DNA of 64,000 bases from Thermohalobaculum sp965263335 (GCA_965263335.1 CBDHHE010000001.1:2170001-2234000), one strand, 5' to 3'; counted from the first letter of the stretch, positions 24,695 through 33,794 are shown. Notes: generated by a model not told the origin, from the letters alone. A program made the numbers and translations.

Positions 24695-25519
24695 TTAGGC
24701 TGGTATTGCGGCTGGTGCCGGTTGGAAATCGTCGGCGTCGGGCAAGATCAGCTCCTCACTGGCCTCGCCATAGATTTCGCGCAGGAAGGCGGTTGTGAGT
24801 TCGCGTGAAGGCCCGTCGAAGACGATTTTTCCGTCGCGCATCGCGATGGTGCGTGTGCAGTAGCGGCGCGCATATTCGACCTGGTGCAGTGACACCAAGA
24901 CTGTGATCCCATCCTCGGCATTGATCTCCGACAGAATGCCCATGACACGCTTGGCTGAGGCCGGATCGAGCGAGGCGATCGGCTCGTCTGCCAACAGCAC
25001 ACGGGCGCCCTGCACAAGGGTGCGGGCAATGGCTGCGCGCTGCTGCTGACCACCCGAAAGCGTCGCAGCGCGCTGGCGGGCGGTTCGCGCGATACCAACG
25101 CGCTCAAGCGCGTGCATGGCTCGTTGTTTCTCAGGAAGGGAAAACATGCCGAGCGTCGCGCGCAACCGGGGCAGTCGACCCAGGAGACCGACCAGCACGT
25201 TCGTCAGCACGCTCAGCCGAGGCACGAGGTTAAACTGCTGGAAGATGACGCCAATATCCGTCCGGGTCCGTGCGATGTCGGACGCGACGCGCCCTTGTTC
25301 CTGCACCACACGGCCAAGCACTTCGACCCGGCCTCCCTTCGCACCACGGTCAGCGAGAAGCAGACCCGAGATGTGACGGATCAGTGTGGATTTTCCGGAA
25401 CCCGACGCGCCGATGAGCGCGACCATCTCACCGGGTTCGATTGCAACTGACACGTCATCCAGAGCGACTGTCACGCCCCGGAAAGACTTTGTCACAGAAT
25501 GTACAGAAATCGCGTTCAT
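24695..25519 (-). CDS. phnC: Phosphonate-type ABC transporter ATPase (first set)
   Basis: The 274-residue ATPase carries Walker A GASGSGKST, Q-loop FQQFNLVPRLSVLTNV, signature LSGGQQQRAAIARTL and Walker B VLLADEPIASLDP, with VSLHQVEYAR in the switch region; this is the PhnC pattern. The ATG at 25519 (MNAISVHSVTKSF) is preferred over one 40 codons upstream, whose extension lacks family similarity. It heads the minus-strand phnCDE operon and is divergent from a second PhnD-like gene starting at 25708, with a 188-base shared regulatory region. Confidence 0.9.
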   Translation of the reverse strand: MNAISVHSVTKSFRGVTVALDDVSVAIEPGEMVALIGASGSGKSTLIRHISGLLLADRGAKGGRVEVLGRVVQEQGRVASDIARTRTDIGVIFQQFNLVPRLSVLTNVLVGLLGRLPRLRATLGMFSLPEKQRAMHALERVGIARTARQRAATLSGGQQQRAAIARTLVQGARVLLADEPIASLDPASAKRVMGILSEINAEDGITVLVSLHQVEYARRYCTRTIAMRDGKIVFDGPSRELTTAFLREIYGEASEELILPDADDFQPAPAAIPA

Positions 25520-25644
25520 GGCATCTCCGAAGCGCGGCGAGCCTCGCCATGAAGTCAGACAGTACGGTGAACCAAAGGCTGCGCTTTTATGAAGCTTGCA
25601 TGTCGTTATTGCTTCAACGGACTGCTGCTTTTCTTTCACGATAG

Positions 25645-25658
25645 TGACACGCGCGTCA
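25645..25658. promoter_or_regulatory. Imperfect palindrome in the divergent phn control region
   Basis: The 14-mer TGACACGCGCGTCA is symmetric at all but one pair of positions and lies in the 188-base gap between the two divergent phn-type operons, about 50 bases before the second operon's start. It could be an operator for a dimeric regulator. No convincing PhoB box was recognised nearby. This is a weak call from symmetry and position. Confidence 0.3.
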
Positions 25659-25707
25659 GCTACGGCTCACCCAGCGGAATCTATTCCGCATCAGACAGGA
25701 GAGCCCC

Positions 25708-26559
25708 ATGATCCGTTCACTTCTCGCCGCAGCGGCGATTGCCATCGCCGTGCCGGCTTCGGCCGAGACCGTCAAGTTCGCTGTCACCGACATCGAAGGG
25801 CTCGAGACCCTGAAACAGGAATTCGGTGCATTTGAAACCGCGCTTGAAACGGCAACCGGCCTCGAAATCGAGCTCTTCCCCGTAAGTTCACGCACTGCGG
25901 CGGTCGAGGCCATGAACGCCGATCAGGTGGACTTCGTGCTCACCGGTCCCGCTGAGTACGTGGTGATCAAGGAGCTCACCAAGCCGAAGATCGTGGTCGC
26001 ATGGCAGCGTCCGGACTACTTCGCGCAGATCGTGACGCTGGCGAAGGGGCCGATCCGCAACGTTGAAGACCTGAAAGGCAAAACGGTCACGTTCGGCTCG
26101 GTCGGATCGACGTCACAGCATCTCGGTCCGGCGCAGGCGCTCTCGGACATGGGGCTCGCCTATGCCAAGGACTATGACGCACAAATCATCTCGCGCAATG
26201 TCGCGGTCGAGGCACTGATCCGCGGTGACGTGCAGGCGATCGGAATGAACAAGGGCCACCTGGAAAAAATCCGCAAGGCGTTTCCCGATCAGGCCTTCAC
26301 CGTCGTGGCACGCGGTCGCGATCTGCCGAACGACATTCTGGTATCGCGCCCGGATGTATCCGAGGAGGTCTTCTCGAAAGTCCGAGACGCGTTCCTGAAC
26401 GACGGTCAGACTTTGATGGAAGCAATCCTAGAGGGCGACGACAACCAGAAGTACACGGGCGGATTCTTCCTCACTGAAATCGACGACGCTGATTACGATT
26501 ATGTGCGGGCGATGTACGGGACCATCGGCGTCGACACCAAATCATTTGTCGGCGATTGA
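25708..26559 (+). CDS. phnD: Phosphonate-type ABC transporter substrate-binding protein (second set)
   Basis: A 283-residue secreted protein with a signal peptide (about residues 1-18, ending ASA-E). The body matches the PhnD/periplasmic binding type: VKFAVTDIEG, GLEIELFPVSSRTAAVEAMNADQVDFVLTGPAEYV, KGKTVTFGSVGSTSQHLGPAQAL and NVAVEALIRGDVQAIGMNKGHL. AGGAGA precedes the ATG. It is shorter than the PhnD of the first set. It heads a plus-strand D-C-E operon, a different gene order from the divergent C-D-E set. Confidence 0.9.
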   Translation: MIRSLLAAAAIAIAVPASAETVKFAVTDIEGLETLKQEFGAFETALETATGLEIELFPVSSRTAAVEAMNADQVDFVLTGPAEYVVIKELTKPKIVVAWQRPDYFAQIVTLAKGPIRNVEDLKGKTVTFGSVGSTSQHLGPAQALSDMGLAYAKDYDAQIISRNVAVEALIRGDVQAIGMNKGHLEKIRKAFPDQAFTVVARGRDLPNDILVSRPDVSEEVFSKVRDAFLNDGQTLMEAILEGDDNQKYTGGFFLTEIDDADYDYVRAMYGTIGVDTKSFVGD

Positions 26560-26612
26560 GCATCGATGGCACGCGGGGGCGGCCTGCCGCCTCCGCCAGG
26601 CCAGGACCGAAT

Positions 26613-27365
26613 GTGAGCGAACCGGTCATCACAGTTGATGGTCTGAAGAAGACCTATGACCGCAAGCACAATGTCCTCACTGGCGTCAACCTCAGCATTT
26701 GCGCCGGTGAGCGTGTGGCGCTGATCGGCTCCAACGGTTCTGGCAAGTCTACCCTCCTGAAGTGCATCATTGGGCTTCACGGGATTTCAGGGGGGGCGGT
26801 GAATACCCTGGGTGAGCGTTTCGACAGCGTTCCGTCCCCGCAGCAAAGGTTGCGGCTGCGCCGGCAGACTGGGTTCGTGTTCCAGAACCATTGCCTCGTC
26901 GAGCGCTCGAGCGTGCTCACCAACGTGCTCCACGGCATGACGGGTCAGCCTGGCGGTTGGCGCGCAATCGCCCATTCGCTTGCCCCGCATTCCTGGCGCG
27001 AACGCGCAATCCATGCGCTTGACGAGGTCAGTCTTGCCGATCGCGCAATGGCACGCGCTGATACGCTCTCCGGTGGTCAACAGCAGAGGGTTGCGATCGC
27101 TCGTGCACTTGTCCACGCGCCGCGCCTTCTGATTGCGGATGAACCTGCGGCCAGTCTCGACCCTGTCGCGGGGCGCGATGTTATGGAGCTCTTTGAGCGC
27201 CTCTGCCGCGAGCATGCGATCACGCTCCTGTTTACCTCGCACGATATGACCCATGCCGAAGCCTTCGCCGACCGCGTCATCGCGCTGAAGGGCGGCCGTG
27301 TGCACTTCGACCAACCTGCAGGCTCGATGAGCGAAAGCGATCTGGAAGGCACGTTCAATGAATAA
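26613..27365 (+). CDS. phnC: Phosphonate-type ABC transporter ATPase (second set)
   Basis: The ATPase of about 250 residues has Walker A GSNGSGKST, Q-loop VFQNHCLVERSSVLTNVLHG, signature LSGGQQQRVAIARAL and Walker B LLIADEPAASLDP. GTG 26613 is chosen because the ATP-binding domain starts five residues later; TTG 26556, overlapping the phnD stop, would add 19 residues rich in Gly, Pro and Arg. Its end overlaps phnE by 8 bases. The first-set PhnC uses similar motifs but differs through most of its length. Confidence 0.85.
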   Translation: MSEPVITVDGLKKTYDRKHNVLTGVNLSICAGERVALIGSNGSGKSTLLKCIIGLHGISGGAVNTLGERFDSVPSPQQRLRLRRQTGFVFQNHCLVERSSVLTNVLHGMTGQPGGWRAIAHSLAPHSWRERAIHALDEVSLADRAMARADTLSGGQQQRVAIARALVHAPRLLIADEPAASLDPVAGRDVMELFERLCREHAITLLFTSHDMTHAEAFADRVIALKGGRVHFDQPAGSMSESDLEGTFNE

Positions 27366-28158
27366 GGCGCGCCCGGTCGTCCCCTCCCGGCTGTCCGGTC
27401 TTTCAACGGTATCGTTTGTCCTGCTCGTCGCGTTTGCCGCACTGGTCATTGCATCGATGGGGGACGTGGCACCTTCGATCGGGCAACTGGCCGACGGTGC
27501 GCCCAACATGGTGCGTCTGCTCGATCGAATGCTGCCGCCAAACACCGAGCCGGAATTTCTCGAACGCGTCGGACTGCGCATCATCGAGACTTTCCAGATA
27601 GCGCTGGTAGGTGCTGTTATCGGCATCATTCTGAGCCTTCCGATCGCCTGGCTGGCGGCACGCGGGGTCTCGCCGATCGGATATGGGGGCTACCTGTTCA
27701 AGGCCCTGGTTTCGCTCTTGCGCACGGTCCCGGATCTGGTCTGGGCTCTGGTATTCGTCGCAACAATCGGCCTGGGTGCTGTGGCCGGAACCATGACGAT
27801 CATCGTCGACACCATCGGCTTTTGCGGTCGGTTCTTTGCCGAGGCCATGGAGGACGCAGACAAGGAACCGCAAGAAGCGCTTTCCGCCATCGGGGCCAAC
27901 CGGGCATCGATCCTCTTCGGTGCGATCCTGCCGGATGCGGCACCCTCGATGGTCAACTCGTCCCTCTTCGCGCTCGAGAAGGCGGTGCGTTCTTCCGTAG
28001 TCCTCGGGCTCGTCGGCGCGGGTGGTATCGGTCAGGAACTGGAGGCCGCCTTCGATCTCTTCCAGTACCAGAACGCCTCCACCATCATCCTGGTCATCTT
28101 TCTCATCGTGCTGGCCATGGAGTATCTCACCGACCGCTTGAGAGCGCGCCTGCAGTAG
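27358..28158 (+). CDS. phnE: Phosphonate-type ABC transporter permease (second set)
   Basis: A 266-residue permease with TM segments near residues 20, 83, 118 and 220-255, the EAA-type loop EALSAIGANRASILFGAILPD and VLGLVGAGGIGQEL, matching PhnE. It overlaps the upstream ATPase gene by 8 bases and completes the second importer. An M20 amidohydrolase starts 87 bases downstream on the same strand, so the transported compound may be one that this hydrolase acts on, rather than a phosphonate. Confidence 0.9.
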   Translation: MNKARPVVPSRLSGLSTVSFVLLVAFAALVIASMGDVAPSIGQLADGAPNMVRLLDRMLPPNTEPEFLERVGLRIIETFQIALVGAVIGIILSLPIAWLAARGVSPIGYGGYLFKALVSLLRTVPDLVWALVFVATIGLGAVAGTMTIIVDTIGFCGRFFAEAMEDADKEPQEALSAIGANRASILFGAILPDAAPSMVNSSLFALEKAVRSSVVLGLVGAGGIGQELEAAFDLFQYQNASTIILVIFLIVLAMEYLTDRLRARLQ

Positions 28159-28245
28159 TGCACCTGCAACGCCCCTTGCCATTCGAACACGCTGCGCGTT
28201 TCCTGTGACCGGCGCAATGGAACCGACAGCACAGGGGCCCATCTC

Positions 28246-29667
28246 ATGCAGAACTCCGAAGTCATCTGGGATCACGTAGAGCAGCACCGTGACGCCTTCA
28301 TCGGGCTGTCAGACCAGGTCTTCGATACGCCTGAGACGCTGTATGGCGAGTTCCGCTCGATGGAGGCGCACCGCGAGATGCTTTCGCGTCAGGGGTTCGA
28401 GATCAACGAAGGAGCTGCAGGCATCCCGACGTCTGTGATCGGGGAGGCGGGACATGCGGGGCCGGTCATCGCGATCCTGGGCGAATTCGACGCCCTGCCC
28501 GGCCTGAGCCAGACGCCGGGTGTCGCCGAACACCAACCACTCGAACTCGGCGGCAACGGGCATGGCTGCGGTCACAACCTGCTTGGCGCCGCCGCCATGT
28601 TGGCAGCAACCGCGGTGAAGGACTGGTTGGCCGCGAACGGCATCGAAGCACGTGTGCGCTACTATGGCTGCCCGGCGGAAGAGGGAGGTGCCGCAAAAAC
28701 CTTCATGGTGCGTGATGGGCTTTTCGACGATGTGGATGCCGCGATATCTTGGCACCCGGCAACATTCACAGCGGTCAGCCGCGCCAACTCGCTTGCGAAC
28801 ACCCGGATCGATTTCACGTTCCATGGCAAGGCTGCCCACGCTGCGGGAGCCCCGGAGCTGGGGCGGAGCGCGCTGGATGCGGTGGAGCTGATGAACGTTG
28901 GGATCAACTACATGCGAGAACACATGCCGGATGATGCGCGCGTGCACTACGCGTATCTCGACGCAGGTGGCCTGGCGCCAAATGTGGTCCAGCACCGTGC
29001 TGTCGTCCGCCAACTTGTTCGCGCCCGTGATTTGCCGGGACTGCGCGCACTTCTGGAGCGGGTGAAGAACATCGCGGACGGCGCCGCACTGATGACGGAG
29101 ACGCGCGTCCAATCGCAGGTTTTCACAGCCGTGTCCAACCTTCTGGGCAACACCCCGCTCGAGATGGCCATGCAGTCCGAACTCGACCGGCTCGGACCGG
29201 TGCCATTCGACACAACCGACCGGGACTTTGCAGCCGCAATCCAGGAGACGCTGACCCCTGACGACATCGCCGCAAGCTTCCGCAGGGTCGGTATGACACC
29301 CGAGCCCGGTGCATCTCTCTGCGATTTCGTGGCACCGTTCGAGAACGATGGCGAGGGAGGTGAAGGCTCGACTGACGTGGCGGACGTCAGCTGGGCGGTG
29401 CCGACCGTACAGGCAAGGGTCGCCACTTGCGCGATCGGGACCCCGTTCCACACGTGGCAAGTGGTGGCGCAGGGCAAGGCAGCGGCGGCGCACAAGGGCA
29501 TGATCCACGCCGCAAAGGTGATGGCCGCAACCGCCAAGCGCTTGATCGAGGACCCAACACTCAGGTCGGAGGCCAAGGCCGCCCATACGGCTCATCTCGC
29601 AAAGGACCCGTATGTCTGCCCAATGCCCGACGATGTGACACCGCCGGTGCTCGAGCGACCAGCGTAG
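28246..29667 (+). CDS. M20-family amidohydrolase (AbgB-like)
   Basis: A 473-residue metal-dependent hydrolase. The metal-binding and catalytic motifs are visible: GEFDALPGLSQ, GHGCGHNLLG, CPAEEGGAAKTFM, ISWHPATFT and a dimerisation insert beginning TRIDFTFHGKAAHA. The length and motif spacing match the AbgB/indole-acetamide or p-aminobenzoyl-glutamate hydrolase branch, which cleave N-acyl or amide bonds of amino acids in the cytoplasm. It follows the second Phn-type importer on the same strand, suggesting that an N-acylated compound is imported and hydrolysed. Confidence 0.87.
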   Translation: MQNSEVIWDHVEQHRDAFIGLSDQVFDTPETLYGEFRSMEAHREMLSRQGFEINEGAAGIPTSVIGEAGHAGPVIAILGEFDALPGLSQTPGVAEHQPLELGGNGHGCGHNLLGAAAMLAATAVKDWLAANGIEARVRYYGCPAEEGGAAKTFMVRDGLFDDVDAAISWHPATFTAVSRANSLANTRIDFTFHGKAAHAAGAPELGRSALDAVELMNVGINYMREHMPDDARVHYAYLDAGGLAPNVVQHRAVVRQLVRARDLPGLRALLERVKNIADGAALMTETRVQSQVFTAVSNLLGNTPLEMAMQSELDRLGPVPFDTTDRDFAAAIQETLTPDDIAASFRRVGMTPEPGASLCDFVAPFENDGEGGEGSTDVADVSWAVPTVQARVATCAIGTPFHTWQVVAQGKAAAAHKGMIHAAKVMAATAKRLIEDPTLRSEAKAAHTAHLAKDPYVCPMPDDVTPPVLERPA

Positions 29668-29688
29668 TGTGGGGTCCTGCGGTTCATC

Positions 29689-30225
29689 ATGTGGCCTTGG
29701 ATGAAACCAAGCATGCCTGCACGAGAAGTGCTTGCCGTGCTGCGCATCCTGTCAGCGCGCCGCATTCATGTCTGGATCGACGGCGGTTGGGGTGTAGATG
29801 CGCTGCTTCGGCGCCAGACGCGTCGCCATGGCGATCTCGACCTTGTGGTTGAACAGCGCCACGTCACCTCACTTCTTCATCTTCTTCGTCGGCGCGGATA
29901 TGCACGGATCATCCGCGACGACACCCGGTGGTGGAACTTCGTGATCGGCAACAAGCGTGGGCACCGCGTCGATTTGCATGTCGTGACGTTCAACAAGACC
30001 AATGACGGGGTCTATGGCCCGCCCGCCCGAGAAGTTCAGTACCCGGCAAGTGCATTCCAGGCGAAGGGTTTCATCGCCGGCAAGCGGGTGGCCTGCCTGT
30101 CAGCGGCCTACCAACTGCAGAGCCACAACGGGTACCCTAAACGCCATAGGGACATTGTCGATGTACGCCGTTTGGTCAGCTACATGCTCAAACGTGGTAT
30201 GATGCCATCTGACCCGCAGTTTTGA
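29689..30225 (+). CDS. Lincosamide/aminoglycoside nucleotidyltransferase-like protein
   Basis: The 178-residue protein has the motif IDGGWGVDALLRRQTR, then RHGDLDLVVE and RVDLHVV, which reproduce the minimal nucleotidyltransferase core (GG, Asp49/Asp51, Asp95) of the LnuA/ANT(2'')-type family. Such enzymes adenylate lincosamides or aminoglycosides; chromosomal homologues often have unknown small-molecule substrates. ATG 29701 (fifth codon) may be the real start. It follows the amidohydrolase by 21 bases on the same strand but is not obviously part of its pathway. No resistance phenotype can be claimed. Confidence 0.8.
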   Translation: MWPWMKPSMPAREVLAVLRILSARRIHVWIDGGWGVDALLRRQTRRHGDLDLVVEQRHVTSLLHLLRRRGYARIIRDDTRWWNFVIGNKRGHRVDLHVVTFNKTNDGVYGPPAREVQYPASAFQAKGFIAGKRVACLSAAYQLQSHNGYPKRHRDIVDVRRLVSYMLKRGMMPSDPQF

Positions 30226-30285
30226 TCCCACTGCACCAATCTGTCGCCCGCGCAAACAATCCCTGCTACTCAGTGGTGAACCTGT

Positions 30286-31479
30286 GTGAGAGGGGTGCAC
30301 TTGGGCCAATCGCTCAGACTCGCAATGGTGCCACTTGCTGTCGCTGAGACACTGGCTTGGGCGGCACTCTACTATTCGTTTCCTGCACTTCTTCCCGCAT
30401 GGGAGGCTGCCTTCGACTGGTCGCGGGCAGAAATCACCGGTGCTTTCACGGCCTCTCTGATCGTAACGGGCCTGCTCGCACCGCAGGCGGGGCGGCTGGT
30501 CGACAAAGGACAAAGCGGCCCGATGTTTCTCGGGGCTCTGGCACTCGGTGCCGTACTGCTTGCGCTGCTCTCGCAGGTTCAAACCTTGTGGCAGTTCTGG
30601 GCCATTTGGATTGCCATCGGACTTGTCAACGCAGCCTGCCTGTACGAGGCCTGCTTCGCGATCATAACGGTCACCATCGGCGCACGAGCGCGCGAAGCCA
30701 TCACCATTGTGACGCTTGTCGCGGGCTTTGCAGGGACTGTCTCGTTTCCATCTGCCTGGTGGCTCTCAGAAACACTCGGATGGCGTGACACGGTTCTGGT
30801 CTTCGCTGCGGCGACCCTTCTGTGCACGCTGCCGATTGCGGCCTTGGGGCTGCGTCTGCTCAACAATCACCGGATGCCACCCTCAGAGCGCGCGCCATCA
30901 ACGGGGAACGAAGGGCGCGCCGCGCTCGCACGCCCGACATTCTGGTGGATCGCAATCGGCTTCGGGGCGACGGGGCTCGTGCATGGCATGTTGATCAGCC
31001 ATATCCGCCCGATCATGGACGATCGCGGCGTTGCGGTCAGTGTTGCGGTTCTGGTCGCTTCGATGGTTGGCCCGATGCAGGTGCTGGGTCGGATCATCAT
31101 GATCGCGCTCGGGCGTTGGGTCGGAACGTTCGGCGCCGCCGTGGGCTCCTTTGCCGGCATGGTGTTGGGCCTGAGCGCACTGCTGTCGGCCGGCATGGCA
31201 CCTTGGCTGGCGCTGGTGTTCGTGGTTCCGTACGGGGCTGCCTATGGTGTCACAAGCATCGTGCGCCCCGTCCTCACGGCAGATTTTCTGGGACGCGCGG
31301 GGTTCGGCGTCATCGCCGGGATGCTGGCTGTGCCCTACATGCTGGGAGGTGCCGCCGGCCCCATTCTCGCATCGGTGCTCTGGGGTCTTGGAGGCTACGA
31401 CCTTGTGCTCGGGCTTTGCATCTCGCTGGTGCTGTGCGGATTGGCGGGAATCGTGATGGCACGCAGGACCGCAACTTAA
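30286..31479 (+). CDS. MFS transporter
   Basis: A 397-residue protein with about twelve hydrophobic segments, the characteristic WSRAEITGAFTASLIVTGLLAPQAGRLVDKGQSG loop between TM2 and TM3, and a second half that repeats the topology (PTFWWIAIGFGATGLVHGM). This is the major facilitator pattern, close to the monocarboxylate/oxalate-formate type with unknown solute. The start is uncertain: GTG 30286, GTG 30295 and TTG 30301 are in frame; GTG 30286 follows no clear site. It is separated from its neighbours by short gaps and no operon partner is evident. Confidence 0.85.
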   Translation: MRGVHLGQSLRLAMVPLAVAETLAWAALYYSFPALLPAWEAAFDWSRAEITGAFTASLIVTGLLAPQAGRLVDKGQSGPMFLGALALGAVLLALLSQVQTLWQFWAIWIAIGLVNAACLYEACFAIITVTIGARAREAITIVTLVAGFAGTVSFPSAWWLSETLGWRDTVLVFAAATLLCTLPIAALGLRLLNNHRMPPSERAPSTGNEGRAALARPTFWWIAIGFGATGLVHGMLISHIRPIMDDRGVAVSVAVLVASMVGPMQVLGRIIMIALGRWVGTFGAAVGSFAGMVLGLSALLSAGMAPWLALVFVVPYGAAYGVTSIVRPVLTADFLGRAGFGVIAGMLAVPYMLGGAAGPILASVLWGLGGYDLVLGLCISLVLCGLAGIVMARRTAT

Positions 31480-31732
31480 ACAGGTGCCGGTTCGAACCAG
31501 ACGACGTGGATTGCTCGCCCGGACCTGAACGGGTCATCGTCACGTTTCGGCCGGTGATCCGAAACTCGTATCGAGAGCATTTGCGAATTCTTCCACGTCG
31601 TCTATCGAATGACGATGCAGCGGCACCATCGGCAGCATGATGGGGTGCGGACCAGATTTGGATAGTGAGAGAGCTCCGCCCCCGGCTTGCCTTTCAAGCG
31701 GCAGCGGCCGTCGTTTCAGCGCCCGGCGCGCA

Positions 31733-31980
31733 CGACCTCAACGCGAATCACACGTGGACGAACTCCGGTCCACCTTCTTTCAACCGATGCTTTCAGACAA
31801 CAATCCGTCGAGCAATACCACACCGAGGGAGCGCGCAATACAGCAGCCAGAGCTCAAGAGCCCTGGCACGTCAGGCTCTCGGCCTACGACGATCCCGTCC
31901 TCGGTCCTGATGTCAATGAAGCCCTCCGCGACCACATCGCTCGCCGCAAGAACTACCTTGAAGCGACTGAGTTTTTCTAA
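31733..31980 (+). pseudogene. Frameshifted C-terminal remnant of an MttB-family trimethylamine methyltransferase
   Basis: Two different frames join into one recognisable tail. Frame A (31742-31810) reads VDELRSTFFQPMLSDNN. Frame B (31801-31980) continues SVEQYHTEGARNTAARAQEPW and then LSAYDDPVLGPDVNEALRDHI, ending at TAA 31978-31980. Together they match the C-terminal end of MttB-like methyltransferases (a FYQPMLSD motif, then W..AG..DA, then a D-V-ALRDY-type end). No start, ribosome site or upstream body is left, so about 80 residues of a roughly 500-residue protein remain, broken by a frameshift near 31800. Confidence 0.6.
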
Positions 31981-32248
31981 GCTTGCCACAATTGTAGCAG
32001 AAATGCTTCATGCTTCCGCCAGAAGCCGCACCCGTTACAGCTAATGCAAATTAACTATACTTGAACCTCGATAGTAGAGTGATGGTGTGCCTTCAGGTTT
32101 TCTGAGTTGATGGCTGTAGTTAGACCAAAGCATACACATAATGAAATAGGGGAGACATAATCTCGCCTTATTTACAGAGATATTTGCGAAAAGTTTTTGG
32201 AAAGACAGGTGGTTTTGTTCGGTTGTCCCTGTCTGAAGGTAGAGTTGG
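31981..32248. promoter_or_regulatory. AT-rich upstream region of the TadG-type gene
   Basis: These 268 bases are clearly richer in A and T than the rest of the window (for example 32041-32075 and 32140-32215) and have no credible gene. The stretch lies directly before three Tad-type genes and probably holds their promoter. A 7-base inverted repeat AGACAGG (32203-32209) and CCTGTCT (32228-32234) with an 18-base loop sits just before the start and could form a 5' leader structure. Exact -35/-10 boxes could not be decided. Confidence 0.4.
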
Positions 32249-33754
32249 GTGCGGAAAATGACTGAGTTCGGCGCGAAACAAACTGAAGTGGCTGAGAAAG
32301 TTCGCCACAATGACAACACGACAACGCGGCTGAATGTGTTCGCGCGGGACGAAGAAGGTGGCATCACCCTTTTCGTGCTCGTGATCCTCGTCATGCTCTT
32401 GGTCGTCGGCGGCATGTCGGTTGACTTCATGCGCCACGAGATGATGCGCGCCGATCTCCAAAATGCTCTGGACCGCGGCGTGCTCGCGGCGACCAACAGC
32501 AACCAGTTCTACGATCCCGACGCCGAAGACTCCGTGGACGATCAGGCACAGACGGTTGTCGAGGAGTACCTGCGTTCGCGCCAGTTCACGAACACCGACC
32601 TGGACATCAGGGCAAATGTGCAGCAGCTCGCCGGTGGGCGAAGCGTAAATGCCACTGCCGATTTCCCGATGGACACGATCTTCCTGCGTCTGATGGGTCT
32701 CAACAACATCGACGTCACGGCGGCGGCCGGTGCGCTTCAGGCGGCACCGAAGCAAGAGATCACTCTGGTGCTGGACGTTTCCGGTTCGATGGGGCGCGCC
32801 GCCACAGGAGCACCCGGCAGCAAGCTCGACCAGCTCAAGGACGCGGCGCAAGAGTTCATCGACACGATCCTCACGGCGGAGAATGGCGCTCAGACCGCGA
32901 TTTCCATCATTCCGTTCTCCGCCCAGGTCGCCCTGCCGCGTTCGATGGCAGACCTCTACAACTTCAACCGCTTCGTCGACAGCACGGGTGCTGTGAACGA
33001 CTTCTCGAGCTGCTTCGACTACGACAGCCTCGAGGATGATTTCGACACCACGGCAATGCCAATGCAGCCGACTGTCGCCTATGACCAGCACCATCACTTC
33101 ATCGAGCGGACGCGCAACGGCGAGAATGTCTACGGCTGCCCGCACATCGACAACGCGATCCTCCCGTTCTCGTCAAACGCCGGCGAGTTGAAAGCTGCCA
33201 TCGAAAATCTGCGGCTGGAGCACCTGACCTCGACGTTCATGGGAACGAAATGGGCGGCTGCCTTGCTTGATCCGTCGTCGCGTCCGATCATGGATGCCCG
33301 CATTGCGGCAAACAAGATCGACAGCGACTTTGCGGACTGGCCGCACGAGTGGGACGATCCGTCCGTGCACAAGGTGACCGTCATCATGACCGACGGCCGC
33401 AATACGACCCTGCGCGAGATCAAGGACCACAAGTACGACGACCACCCGCTCGCACACTGGGATCAAAACCGCCCCGAGAACGGCGATTTCAGAAACAAAA
33501 CTGGTACGAACTCGGGCGATCAGCACCTCAAGGAAATCTGCGACCAGCTGAAGCCGGCGACCAGTGCGAACACGATCGCGAACTCCACAGTCTACACCAT
33601 CGGCTTCGAACTTGAGGGGCAGGATACGGCGATCGCAGCTCTCGAGGACTGTGCGACGAACCTGACCACGTTCTATCTGGTCGAGGGCGTCGAGATCGCG
33701 GCCGCCTTCCAGAACATCGCCGACGACATTGTTAACCTGCAGCTCATCAATTGA
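32249..33754 (+). CDS. TadG-like pseudopilin-type protein with von Willebrand A domain
   Basis: A 501-residue protein. Residues 30-60 contain FARDEEGGITLFVLVILVML, the TadE/TadG-type N-terminal membrane anchor preceded by EEGG. From about residue 170 a von Willebrand factor A domain follows with the MIDAS motif DVSGS at 176-180, a TDGRN segment near residue 390, and a MIDAS Thr in the LTSTFMGTKWAAALL region. Such proteins bind a metal and take part in pilus assembly or surface attachment. The start is GTG 32249 (with GAAGG at 32235-32239) or ATG 32258. Two small TadE-type genes follow. Confidence 0.82.
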   Translation: MRKMTEFGAKQTEVAEKVRHNDNTTTRLNVFARDEEGGITLFVLVILVMLLVVGGMSVDFMRHEMMRADLQNALDRGVLAATNSNQFYDPDAEDSVDDQAQTVVEEYLRSRQFTNTDLDIRANVQQLAGGRSVNATADFPMDTIFLRLMGLNNIDVTAAAGALQAAPKQEITLVLDVSGSMGRAATGAPGSKLDQLKDAAQEFIDTILTAENGAQTAISIIPFSAQVALPRSMADLYNFNRFVDSTGAVNDFSSCFDYDSLEDDFDTTAMPMQPTVAYDQHHHFIERTRNGENVYGCPHIDNAILPFSSNAGELKAAIENLRLEHLTSTFMGTKWAAALLDPSSRPIMDARIAANKIDSDFADWPHEWDDPSVHKVTVIMTDGRNTTLREIKDHKYDDHPLAHWDQNRPENGDFRNKTGTNSGDQHLKEICDQLKPATSANTIANSTVYTIGFELEGQDTAIAALEDCATNLTTFYLVEGVEIAAAFQNIADDIVNLQLIN

Positions 33755-33794
33755 GCTGCAGAATGTTCAGTATTTTTCTGGGGAGCGTGTGAGT

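Noticed and set aside
22633..28158. A complete phosphonate-degrading (C-P lyase) locus
   Set aside because: Only transport genes are present; no lyase, phosphonatase or phosphite dehydrogenase sequence was found.
28309..29595. Long minus-strand frame of 428 residues opposite the M20 hydrolase
   Set aside because: Antisense shadow of a high-GC gene; composition (many His, Arg, Cys) and lack of motifs are non-coding in kind.
31637..32044. Open frame of 135 residues as a separate gene
   Set aside because: Ser/Pro/Thr-rich frame without ribosome site; part of it is one half of the MttB remnant and the rest has no recognisable domain.
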